DNA of 12,921 nucleotides, taken from JAULUH01 sp032111745. GTDB lineage: Bacteria; Chloroflexota; Anaerolineae; JAAEKA01. Numbering within the stretch: the stretch's first letter is position 1; every line of letters starts with the position of its first letter. The DNA lies in assembly GCA_032111745.1 (NCBI GenBank), contig JAULUH010000539.1, positions 1-12,921 on the forward strand, in the 5' to 3' direction. The translations under genes and the position numbers were made by a program. Positions 6,860-12,881 of the stretch are shown here, in pieces. Under the pieces are notes generated by a model. That model had not been told where the DNA came from. It worked only from the letters and a program-made list of their open reading frames with translations, and did no database searches.

Positions 6860-7591
6860 ATGTCTACCCAACAACGCCGCCCCTTTCTGACCGCCACCTG
6901 GCGCAACCTGGCCATGCTCAACTACGAGATCGACCCGGCTGTGCTGCAACGCCACCTGCCGGCCGGCCTGGTGGTGGACACCTGGCAGGGCCGCGCCTTC
7001 GCCAGCATGGTCGGCTTTCTCTTCCTGGACACGCGCCTGCTGGGCCTGCCCATCCCCTGGCACCGCAACTTCGAGGAGGTCAACCTGCGCTACTACGTGC
7101 GGCGCCGCGACCTGGGCGACGACGCCCCGCGCGCGGTGGCCTTCGTCAAGGAGATCGTGCCGCGACCGGCCATCGCCTGGACCGCGCGAGTGGTCTACGG
7201 CGAGCGCTACGTACACCTGCCCATGCGCCACGAGATTGGGTATGCCTCAGGCGCGCCGGCCAGCGTCGAATACGGCTGGCGCCGGCGCGGCCAATGGCAG
7301 CGACTGGGCGTGCGGCCGCAGGGCGCGGCGCAGCCCATGACGCCCGGCTCCGAGGCCGAGTTCATCGCGGAGCACTACTGGGGCTACGCCAACCAGCGCG
7401 GCCGGACGGTGGAATACCAGGTGGAGCATCCGCCGTGGCAGGTCTGGCAGGTCAGCGAGAGCTGGCTGGACTGCGACGTGGCCGGGCTGTACGGGCCGGA
7501 ATTCACGCCCTTCCTGGCCGGCGCGCCCAGCTCGGCCTTTCTGGCCGAGGGTTCACCTGTGGTGGTGCGCCAGGGGCGGCGGCTGAGCTGA
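6860..7591 (+). CDS. DUF2071 (YqjF-like) protein
   Basis: This is an intact protein of 243 residues, normal for the family. The start MSTQQRRPFLTATWRNLAML, then YEIDPAVLQRHLPAGLVVDT, ASMVGFLFLDTRLLGLPIPW, HRNFEEVNLRYYVRR and the C-terminal SAFLAEGSPVVVRQGRRLS follow DUF2071 from end to end. The family folds like acetoacetate decarboxylase-type beta barrels, but its biochemical function is not established. The ATG is 6 bases after the stop of the oxidoreductase gene, without a clear ribosome-binding site, so translation is probably coupled. Seventeen bases after its stop, the duplicated A/B segment begins in convergent orientation. Confidence 0.9.
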   Translation: MSTQQRRPFLTATWRNLAMLNYEIDPAVLQRHLPAGLVVDTWQGRAFASMVGFLFLDTRLLGLPIPWHRNFEEVNLRYYVRRRDLGDDAPRAVAFVKEIVPRPAIAWTARVVYGERYVHLPMRHEIGYASGAPASVEYGWRRRGQWQRLGVRPQGAAQPMTPGSEAEFIAEHYWGYANQRGRTVEYQVEHPPWQVWQVSESWLDCDVAGLYGPEFTPFLAGAPSSAFLAEGSPVVVRQGRRLS

Positions 7592-7608
7592 GCCGTTCCA
7601 TTGAAAAT

Positions 7609-7681
7609 CCTGCTCGAGTTCCTCGCGCGCCAGGAGATCGGAGACCAGTCTGTGGACTTCGTGGGGCCTGGGCGTGGCCAT
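7609..7681 (-). pseudogene. 5' fragment of gene B (copy 2)
   Basis: ATG 7681 begins MATPRPHEVHRLVSDLLARE, clearly homologous to the start of gene B at 3786. The match ends at 7609 after about 24 codons, where DUF2071-proximal sequence takes over. It is only a remnant. Confidence 0.8.
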
Positions 7682-7703
7682 GGTCGGTGGTGCGAGGCAG
7701 AGG

Positions 7704-8142
7704 CTACCGGTTGTTTTTTTTGCAGCTTAGCCAGCCAGGCCGGGTAGCTAAGAGAGTCGCTGCCGTCCAGTGAGACCGGCGGTGGGCCATGCACGGCGAA
7801 GAAGTGCGCCACGGCTTCGTCCAACAGGGCCATCACTCGTCCTGACGGCCCAAAGGCCTCGAAGCCGAAGGTCAGCCAGGTTCTGAGGGTTGCCTGCACG
7901 TCGATCACCGTGAGTTCGATGTTGCAGCCGGTCTCTGGATATTGGTCCGGCGGCACCGAGGCGGGCCCGCCCGAGTCGAGCGAGATTTTCTGTGTATAGC
8001 GTTTCTTGACGACCCTACGCCACGGGCCGGACTGGTCCATCTCGATTTCGAACTGTGTTGCGATTGCCTCGGAGGGATCAAAGGACCATTTCACCCATTG
8101 ATCCACACGGCCGACCACCCCACCGAGAGAAAAGGGGCGCGG
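7704..8142 (-). pseudogene. 3' fragment of gene A (copy 2)
   Basis: The fragment encodes RPFSLGGVVGRVDQWVKWSF through MALLDEAVAHFFAVHGPPPV and SYPAWLAKL, homologous to the last two-thirds of gene A. The frame is uninterrupted through the site where copy 1 has its deletion. The extra base in the T8 run then shifts it past the original stop (complement of 7704-7706), so the open frame runs on to 7384 as nonsense. The 5' third of gene A is absent. Instead the frame is joined directly to the C-terminal half of the upstream membrane/helical-repeat gene. Confidence 0.75.
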
Positions 8143-8686
8143 CAGCGAACTGCCAATTGCCCAGATTGCGCAAGAGCACCAGTAGGCACGTGTGACGAGC
8201 AAATCTCGAATGTACTCTTTGCTCTTCTTAACGACCTGCTCCGCTACGTTATCCCTAGCCATCCATGTTCTGAATGCCTCGCGCGTCCTGTCAAAGTGCA
8301 CTTTCAGCGGCGCCAGCAGCTCGAGCAATATGACTTCATCTGGTATCTTGTCCGGCTCGTCCGAGCCGCCCAACGCGAGTAGAGCGGCGCCGGCAACATC
8401 TGGATCGTCTCGAAAGGCTATGGCCGTGACGGTATTGGCAAGTTCAGCTGGAAACTCTCCATTCAGATGCAAATACCGAAGGACCTGCAGGGCAAGGAGA
8501 CGTTCACTGGTTTTTGTCGCTGGCGAGATGGCTCAATAGCAAAGCTGCACGATCGGCGGTGCGTTGGTAAGCTTCTGCCCGATCCTTCTGTTTGATATAC
8601 CAGTTTCCAACCACAAGAAGAGCGATGGGCACAAGTATTCCGGCAATGCCTGTAACGATGATTTGAACAACCTCAGCTTGTGACAT
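8143..8686 (-). pseudogene. Membrane-anchored helical-repeat protein, frameshifted and truncated
   Basis: ATG 8686 gives MSQAEVVQIIVTGIAGILVP followed by IALLVVGNWYIKQK, a single N-terminal membrane helix, then AEAYQRTADRAALLLSHLASDK. A run of five A (complement of 8511-8515) breaks the frame. With four A the protein continues TSERLLALQVLRYL, FPAELANTVTAIAF, DPDVAGAALLALGG, consistent with a HEAT-like helical solenoid. It then reads IPDEVILLELLAPLKVHF and NVAEQVVKKSKEYIRDLLVT. Sequence switches to the gene A duplicate at 8142, so the C-terminus is unknown. A TTGACA (8732-8727) lies about 40 bp upstream without a convincing -10. The family is not identified. The role could be a membrane-tethered scaffold, but that is a guess. 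Confidence 0.55.
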
Positions 8687-8785
8687 TCGAGATCGTATCG
8701 TATCAGAAAGATGAGGTTGGCCCCATTGTCAAGACCACGAATCGGCAATTCTAACGTGATAGACATAAACTACTTCCGCCGTAGT

Positions 8786-8849
8786 AGGGGCTGTGGGAAA
8801 GTGGGAAACTCGCCGCGCAGCAAGAGTTTTCCACTTTTCCATAGCCCCT
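8786..8849 (+). repeat. 25-bp imperfect palindrome at the distal end of the IS3 element
   Basis: The arms are 8786-8810 (AGGGGCTGTGGGAAAG...) and 8825-8849 (...CTTTTCCATAGCCCCT), with a 14-nt loop. Three of 25 positions differ, and all three would be G-U pairs in a plus-strand RNA (C-A mismatches in a minus-strand RNA). One more C-G pair closes the loop. The palindrome begins four bases beyond the orfB stop and lies where the IS3 right end is expected from element size. No similarity to the other IS3 end was established. Confidence 0.75.
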
Positions 8850-8853
8850 CTGC

Positions 8854-9297
8854 TCAGGAGGCATAGTAGACCTCAGCAGGCGTCCGGTAGCTCAGGCTCT
8901 GGTGCGGCCGGTCATAATCGTAGAACCTGAAGTAGTGGGTCAGACCCGCACTCAACTCGGGCACCGAGGCATAGTCCATGAGATAGACGTTCTCGTACTT
9001 GACCGTACGCCAGAGCCGCTCCACAAAGATATTGTCCAGGGCTCGACCACGCCCGTCCATGCTGATCTGGATGTCAGCGGCCTCCAGCTGTGCGGTGAAA
9101 GCGGCAGCCGTGAACTGGGCGCCCTGGTCGGTGTTGAAGACTTCGGGCCGGCCATGTTGCAGCGCTTGTTGGAGAGCCACCAGGCAGAAGTGGCCGTCCA
9201 GCGTGTTGGAGAGCTGCCAGGACAGCACGAAGCGGCTGTACCAGTCCAGGATGGCCGTCAAATACATGAAGCCACGAGCCATGCGAATGTACGTAAT
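8854..9297 (-). CDS. IS3 transposase orfB, 3' exon
   Basis: Read from ATT at 9297 as ITYIRMARGFMYLTAILDWY, then SRFVLSWQLSNTLDGHFCL, VFNTDQGAQFT (second catalytic Asp) and NIFVERLWRTVKYENVYL (catalytic Glu). It ends SLSYRTPAEVYYAS and TGA at 8856-8854. This is the C-terminal half of an IS3-type DDE integrase core. The first Asp lies in the other exon, 2547 bases upstream. The frame runs into intron sequence at 9298. An internal ATG at 9282 could start translation, but such a product would lack the first Asp. Joined to 12237-11845 it gives a 278-residue orfB of ordinary length, with no other lesion seen. Confidence 0.88.
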   Translation of the reverse strand: MTYIRMARGFMYLTAILDWYSRFVLSWQLSNTLDGHFCLVALQQALQHGRPEVFNTDQGAQFTAAAFTAQLEAADIQISMDGRGRALDNIFVERLWRTVKYENVYLMDYASVPELSAGLTHYFRFYDYDRPHQSLSYRTPAEVYYAS

Positions 9298-9298
9298 A

Positions 9299-9357
9299 TA
9301 GGGTGGAAGGGGAGCGCGGTATCCTCATTGCTGAGAGCCGTTTCTCCCCAGCCCCCT
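9299..9357 (-). ncRNA. Group II intron domain VI with branch-point A
   Basis: AGGGGG (9357-9352) pairs with CC-A-CCCT (9306-9300), leaving the A at 9304 unpaired. A 2x2 internal loop follows, then GGGGAG (9349-9344) pairs with CTCCCC (9314-9309). Inside is CTCA-GCAA-TGAG (9335-9324), a stem closed by a GNRA tetraloop. The bulged A is seven positions from the intron end, as expected for lariat formation. Confidence 0.8.
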
Positions 9358-9359
9358 CC

Positions 9360-9395
9360 AAACCGGACAAGCAAGTTGGCCCTGCATCCGGCTTT
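9360..9395 (-). ncRNA. Group II intron domain V
   Basis: AAAGCCGGATGCAGG...CTTGCTTGTCCGGTTT folds as the short catalytic hairpin. The lower stem is AAGCCGGA/TCCGGTTT including the AGC triad, the 3' strand carries a small bulge, and the upper stem is GCAGG/CTTGC with a short purine-containing loop. It lies two bases before domain VI, about 22 bases after the maturase stop. Confidence 0.8.
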
Positions 9396-9416
9396 CCCGC
9401 ATGACATTCCTTGTTG

Positions 9417-11234
9417 TCACTGGCTGGTGTGGCCATGATGGTGTTCCATATGACAGGCTTGGCAGAGCATCTTGCCCTGCTGAGTGAAGCCGGAACGGGC
9501 CACATGGCCGTACCCTTTGCGAACTCTTTTGGCGTTTCGTAGCCTGTTTGGGTGATGCAGAAACAGCGGTAGGTCGTTACGTCCGCAGCTCTGGCAAGTA
9601 TCCTGGGCCGCAGCTTTCGTTGCCAGTCGCTGTGTCGAGCTGTGGCCGGTGGCCCATCCCGTGTTAAGCCGGGGCTTCACGTGCTGGACCTGGGCCGCTT
9701 CCCAGGCATATACCGACAGTCGCTGTGGACGTTTGTGCCAGATGAAGTATCGACCTCGTTCATCTTTGCTGCCATCCGGCTTCTGCACGAAGAGCATTTT
9801 ACAGCCGGTGTGCGGGTCACGAGCATAGTGACGTCGCATGATCTTCCTGATCGACAGGCGGTGCTTCTTGCCCAGGTAGTGTGCTGCTCGCCAGAACACT
9901 ACCGTGGCTAGCCGACCTGCTACCACGTTGCTGTTGTGAGCATAGCGGTAGTAGTTTGTCCAGCCACGCGCAATGGCACTCACGTTGACGAAAACGTCGT
10001 ACTCCGGCGCCTGCGGATAGGCAGTAGCCTGCTTGATCCTGGCTACCGCTTCTCGCATGGCTTCCTCTGGAACGCTCAGGTGCAACCAGGGTGTACCTCG
10101 ACTGGAACGTCGTCCTTGGAGGTGGTAGCCCAGGAAACGGAGCTGTTCTTGCCAATGCGTCACGAGGGTCTTGTCCATGTTCAAGGTCAGGTCCAGGGTT
10201 TGCTTCAACCACTCGGCCATGCGCTCTTTGAGATCCATAGCTTCTACCTTGGACGCATTGCAGAGTACCACGAGGAAGTCATCAGCAAAGCGCGTGTAGT
10301 AGATTGCCTGTCGCGGGAGACAGCATGGTAGCTGTCGCCTGGCGGCAAGTTTCTCGCGCAGTTCCTGGCGTAGTTCTGCATCACTACTGCTCTTAGGCAA
10401 CGGTTGTTTTCCGTCCAGATAGCCCCGCAGATTCGAAATGCGGCAGCTCAGGCGTTGGTATTCCGGGTGCTTGCGAGCGTTCAATTGCTTCGGTGTCTGT
10501 GCCGGTGGATTGGCACCGATGTGCCTTTCCATCCAGCAGTCTAGCTCATGCAAGACCACGTTCGCCAAGATAGGACTTGCAATCCCACCCTGCGGTGTCC
10601 CACAATAGGTTCGATGATAGTTTCCCATCTCCATGACACCGGCCTGCAACATGCGTCGGATGACGTCAATGAAACGCTCATCTCGAATACGTTTGCGCAG
10701 GCAGTTGAGAATGACATGGTGCGGGATACTGCCGAAGCAGTCTGCCAGATCGCCCTCGATGATCCATGTGCCACTGGCTCTGTAGGCATTAGCTACCGTA
10801 CGCAGCGCCGTGATCGGACTGCGTCCGGGTCGAAAGCCATGCGAGCAGTTGCAGAAGAGGGGTTCATAGAGAGCTTCCAGGATCATCGCAACCCCGGCCT
10901 GAACCACCTTGTCTCGACTGGTCGGAATGCCCAGAGGGCGCAGCTTCTGCGGCTTGCCTCTCTTCGGAATGTACACTCGTCGTACAGGTTGTGGCTGATA
11001 CGTGCCAGCAGCCAGCTCTTGGCTCAACTTGACAATGGCCTCCGGAGTAACATCGGCCATCACCTGCCCGTCGACACCGGGGGTGTTGGCACCCTTGTTA
11101 CTCTGGACCTTTGCCTTGGCGAGCATCAGGAACTCTGGCTGTCGTAGCAGACGGTACAGCCGGTTGAAACGCTTGTCGGGTTCGTCTCTCGCCAGTTTCG
11201 TCAGGTGTCCGAGTTCCTGGATGACATCAACCAT
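9417..11234 (-). CDS. ltrA: Group II intron reverse transcriptase/maturase with HNH endonuclease domain
   Basis: ATG 11234 is preferred over the GTG at 11246 because GAAGGTG lies 9 bases upstream. This gives about 605 residues. The RT domain shows VYIPKRGKPQKLRPLGIPT, the palm Asp in IIEGDLADCFGSIPH (near residue 162), TPQGGIASPILANVVLHELD and the catalytic YTRFADDFLVVL (near residue 318). Maturase domain X follows with ARGWTNYYRYAH (near 424). The C-terminus is an HNH endonuclease with CQSC (near 547), LFLHHPNR and MLCQACHMEHHHGH. The protein helps the intron RNA fold and splice, and drives target-primed reverse transcription, with HNH cutting the bottom strand. All catalytic motifs are intact. 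The gene lies in intron domain IV and may be shared in function with other introns in the genome. Confidence 0.93.
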   Translation of the reverse strand: MVDVIQELGHLTKLARDEPDKRFNRLYRLLRQPEFLMLAKAKVQSNKGANTPGVDGQVMADVTPEAIVKLSQELAAGTYQPQPVRRVYIPKRGKPQKLRPLGIPTSRDKVVQAGVAMILEALYEPLFCNCSHGFRPGRSPITALRTVANAYRASGTWIIEGDLADCFGSIPHHVILNCLRKRIRDERFIDVIRRMLQAGVMEMGNYHRTYCGTPQGGIASPILANVVLHELDCWMERHIGANPPAQTPKQLNARKHPEYQRLSCRISNLRGYLDGKQPLPKSSSDAELRQELREKLAARRQLPCCLPRQAIYYTRFADDFLVVLCNASKVEAMDLKERMAEWLKQTLDLTLNMDKTLVTHWQEQLRFLGYHLQGRRSSRGTPWLHLSVPEEAMREAVARIKQATAYPQAPEYDVFVNVSAIARGWTNYYRYAHNSNVVAGRLATVVFWRAAHYLGKKHRLSIRKIMRRHYARDPHTGCKMLFVQKPDGSKDERGRYFIWHKRPQRLSVYAWEAAQVQHVKPRLNTGWATGHSSTQRLATKAAAQDTCQSCGRNDLPLFLHHPNRLRNAKRVRKGYGHVARSGFTQQGKMLCQACHMEHHHGHTSQ

Positions 11235-11844
11235 GAGGTCTAACACCTTCGTATGTCTTCCGTCTTCGGACGGTCATGCCTCTGGCCCTTTGCCCTGTGC
11301 GCAGCTTTCTTGCGCTCCTTGGGTGGTCGTAACTCCACCGACTACTATGGCCAGTCTGCCCCACGTTGCCCGATACTGCCCAAGCCAGCCTTCCCGTTCT
11401 ACGGGAGAGACAGCGTGGTTCCCCGGTAGCTGTCTGGTCACTGGGATGGGATCGGGTTGGCTTCCGAACACGTTCCCCCATACTGGGGGCTTGAGAACTG
11501 GGCCTTTGGCCACATCCAGGTGCCGTCGGCCTACCGATAGGATATTACGGGTTCACCAGCCGCTGACATTCGCTGGCTTACAGTTCTCCTGGCATCATAG
11601 ACCGCGTATGCCAGCCGTGGGTTGGTCATGTCTCGCCTTCGCCAATAACCGGCTAACCCCAGCCCATCCTTTCCTGAACGTTCGCCTATTGGAGGTCGGT
11701 CTCCTCCTCACGACTCGCTCTTGTCCCCTGGAAGCTGACCAGCCCAGGGTTGCTTGGCACCCTGAACCGCCAGGGTTAGGAGACCCATCCCTGATGATGG
11801 GCCATATCCCATGATATATTAACCAGACGCCCGAACGGGCGCCC

Positions 11845-12237
11845 GTCCGCACTCCAGACCTGATTCCGACGCGTGACAGGCACGTTGCGCAGCAGATACG
11901 GGTAGATCTTGTGCCCTGGAGCCGCCATCGTCGTCTTGCGCTGCGGATAGATGGCCTGCAAGCCCATCAGTTGCATTAACCGACGTACTCGCTTACTATT
12001 TACCTCATGCTCTTGACGACGCAGATGCGCGGTCATACGCGGCCAGCCGTAGAAAGGCGTCTTGGTATACTGCTCGTCGATCAACCGCATCAGCAAGAGG
12101 TTGTATTCGGACTCACCTGCCGGCTCGTAATACCAGGAGGAATGGTTCAACCCGAGCAGCTCACACTGCCGGCGCAGACTGATCTGGGCATGCTCGGGTT
12201 CGATCAGGGTTCGCTTGACTTCAGCCGGCGCGGGCAA
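11845..12237 (-). CDS. IS3 transposase orfB, 5' exon
   Basis: The frame begins after a TGA overlapping the A9 run; TTG 12237 is the only nearby possible start, so orfB is probably made as an orfA-orfB fusion. It reads EVKRTLIEPEHAQISLRRQC, LLGLNHSSWYYEPA, TPFYGWPRMTAHLRRQEHEV, KRVRRLMQLMGLQAIYPQRK and VTRRNQVWSAD, all typical of the IS3 orfB N-terminal half. The final GAC encodes the first catalytic Asp of the DDE triad. The next base begins the intron. Without splicing the frame continues into intron RNA as GRPFGRLVNISWD and stops at 11776, giving an inactive product. Confidence 0.88.
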
Positions 12238-12514
12238 CTTTTTTTTTCAGCCACTCAAGCTCCATCTTGAGTCGGCCGATCTGCTCGTATAGTTCAGCCT
12301 CTTGCGCTTCCAGCGCTCGCTCTTTGTGTCCTCCGTCTGCCCTGGCAAACAGGCTGGCGCCATCTTTCAGCAAGGCCTGCTTCCACTCGCTCACCCGGTT
12401 CGGATGCACGCCGTGCTCGCTGGCAATCTCATTTACCGTCTTCTGGCCCTTGATGGCTTCCAGGGCTACGCGGAACTTGAACTCGGCCGTGTAGTGTTGT
12501 CGCTTCCTTGGCAT
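12221..12514 (-). CDS. IS3 transposase orfA
   Basis: ATG 12514 is supported by GGAGG eight bases upstream (12527-12523). The 97-residue product MPRKRQHYTAEFKFRVALEA..., with TVNEIASEHGVHPNRVSEWK, is the helix-turn-helix DNA-binding protein of IS3 elements. It is followed by a leucine-zipper-like coiled coil (ELYEQIGRLKMELEWLKKK). It ends ARAG just after a run of nine A. orfB overlaps by 17 bases and is in the +1 (equivalently -2) frame relative to orfA, not the -1 frame usual for IS3. The length and sequence are otherwise normal. Confidence 0.9.
   Translation of the reverse strand: MPRKRQHYTAEFKFRVALEAIKGQKTVNEIASEHGVHPNRVSEWKQALLKDGASLFARADGGHKERALEAQEAELYEQIGRLKMELEWLKKKVARAG
12239..12247 (-). 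promoter_or_regulatory. A9 slippage run at the orfA/orfB overlap
   Basis: The minus strand reads CTG, then nine A, then GTTGCC. Loss of one A in the RNA would fuse orfA directly to orfB as WLKKK-LPAPAEVK. A standard -1 ribosomal slip would not reach orfB. Transcriptional slippage on A9 is the simplest working mechanism; a homopolymer sequencing error is the alternative. Confidence 0.5.
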
Positions 12515-12536
12515 CCTTCTGGCCTCCACGTGCTCG

Positions 12537-12542
12537 ATTATA
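12537..12542 (-). promoter_or_regulatory. Candidate -10 box for IS3 orfA
   Basis: A perfect TATAAT on the minus strand, 22 bases before ATG 12514, would give a short leader containing the GGAGG site. No good -35 hexamer is found at 16-18 bases upstream, so the promoter is weak or only partial. Confidence 0.35.
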
Positions 12543-12585
12543 CGCGTTTTCATCACGTTAGCACGTGGTCCAGTTTTCGGGGCCA

Positions 12586-12881
12586 ATTATAGTGATCGCC
12601 TGGGCCGGGTCGCAGCCTGCAGTGCGAGCCGTCCTGGTGGTGGGCTCGCAGGCCCGGCCTGAGCCGCCGGTCGGCGCGTGGTCCGACCTGGACCCGATCG
12701 TGTTCGCCACCGATTCGACGCGGCCGATAGCTGGCTGGCCCTGTTCGCCACCACGTACCTGTTCCGGCGCCTGGCCACGGAAACCGCGGCGCATTTGGGC
12801 TATGCGTACCCTACGGTCCTGGATGAGCGTGTTACGCAATTCGTCAACGTTCTTCACGCGGAAGACGATCTAAGTCAATAG
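12586..12881 (+). pseudogene. Relic of an aminoglycoside 6-adenylyltransferase-like nucleotidyltransferase
   Basis: Directly outside the IS3 end one frame reads IVIAWAGSQPAVRAVLVVGS and QARPEPPVGAWSDLDPIVFATD. This is the nucleotidyltransferase core: GS(R/Q)A followed by W-S-D-x-D, the two metal-binding Asp. Near 12705-12720 sequence jumps to another frame, DAADSWLALFATTYLFRRLA, then ATETAAHLGYAYPTVLDERV and the stop TAG at 12879-12881, which is the C-terminal helical segment of the same family. The middle (roughly 150 residues) is deleted and the join is out of frame. The N-terminal ~10 residues were removed by the IS3 insertion. The family transfers AMP to aminoglycosides, but Chloroflexota-type homologs are mostly uncharacterised and may not confer resistance. 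This copy cannot be active. Confidence 0.65.

Larger units (their letters stand above)
7609..8142. repeat. Copy 2 of the ~530-bp direct repeat (gene A/B junction)
   Basis: This is the partner of 3714-4245 in the same orientation. It retains the C-base missing from copy 1 (GGGCCATC near 7831) but has its own extra base in a T8 run (7713-7720), where copy 1 has TCTTGAT. The left edge abuts the end of the DUF2071 gene. The right edge abuts the remains of a membrane/helical-repeat gene. Confidence 0.9.
9298..11844 (-). mobile_element. Group II intron (chloroplast-like/IIB type) inside IS3 orfB
   Basis: The 2547-nt element is in sense orientation with orfB. It has about 610 nt of 5' ribozyme sequence, then the maturase gene (11234-9417), then about 119 nt with domains V and VI. 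The 3' end is placed at CCCTAT|ATTACG because domain VI leaves an unpaired A seven positions from that point and because exon joining then gives W-S-A-D|I-T-Y-I. The 5' end follows at GAC|GGGCGCCCG. GGGCGCCCGTTCGGGCG folds as the first hairpin of domain I, as in Ll.LtrB (GUGCGCCC...GGGUG from memory). The consensus 5' end is GUGYG, so position 2 is G instead of U. The subclass call rests on the HNH-bearing maturase. Confidence 0.88.
8786..12585 (-). mobile_element. IS3-family insertion sequence carrying a group II intron
   Basis: The element holds orfA (12514-12221) and orfB (12237-8854), the latter split by the intron. The orfA-side end is taken as 12585, where the minus strand begins TGGCCCCGAAAACTGGACC. 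Outside it the sequence immediately becomes aminoglycoside-adenylyltransferase-like. TG...CA ends are usual for IS3. Subtracting the 2547-nt intron leaves about 1.2-1.25 kb, a normal IS3 size. The other end is uncertain: no matching inverted repeat was recognised, and the palindrome at 8786-8849 occupies the expected place. No target duplication could be defined. Confidence 0.75.

Noticed and set aside
5762..7231. A 489-codon open frame on the minus strand.
   Set aside because: It is antisense to the well-supported oxidoreductase and DUF2071 genes, and its composition (His/Ala/Gly-rich, no motifs) is that of a GC-rich shadow.
6640..7773. A 377-codon plus-strand frame.
   Set aside because: It overlaps both intact plus-strand genes in another frame and has low-complexity Arg/Pro/Ala/Gly composition with no recognisable motif.
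8850..8879. CTGCTCAGG...CCTCAGCAG inverted repeat near the orfB stop.
   Set aside because: Most of it is coding sequence of orfB, it has a mismatch in nine bases, and it is not at an element boundary.
9417..11246. The reverse transcriptase as a retron, DGR or defence-associated RT.
   Set aside because: Domain X, the C-terminal HNH and adjacent ribozyme domains V/VI identify a group II intron protein; no msr/msd or variable-repeat structure is seen.
11848..11852. GTGCG on the minus strand as the intron 5' end, matching the consensus exactly.
   Set aside because: Using it would remove the S-A-D codons of orfB that are needed for the W-S-A-D-I-T-Y motif. The intron's first hairpin aligns with known introns only when the start is at 11844.
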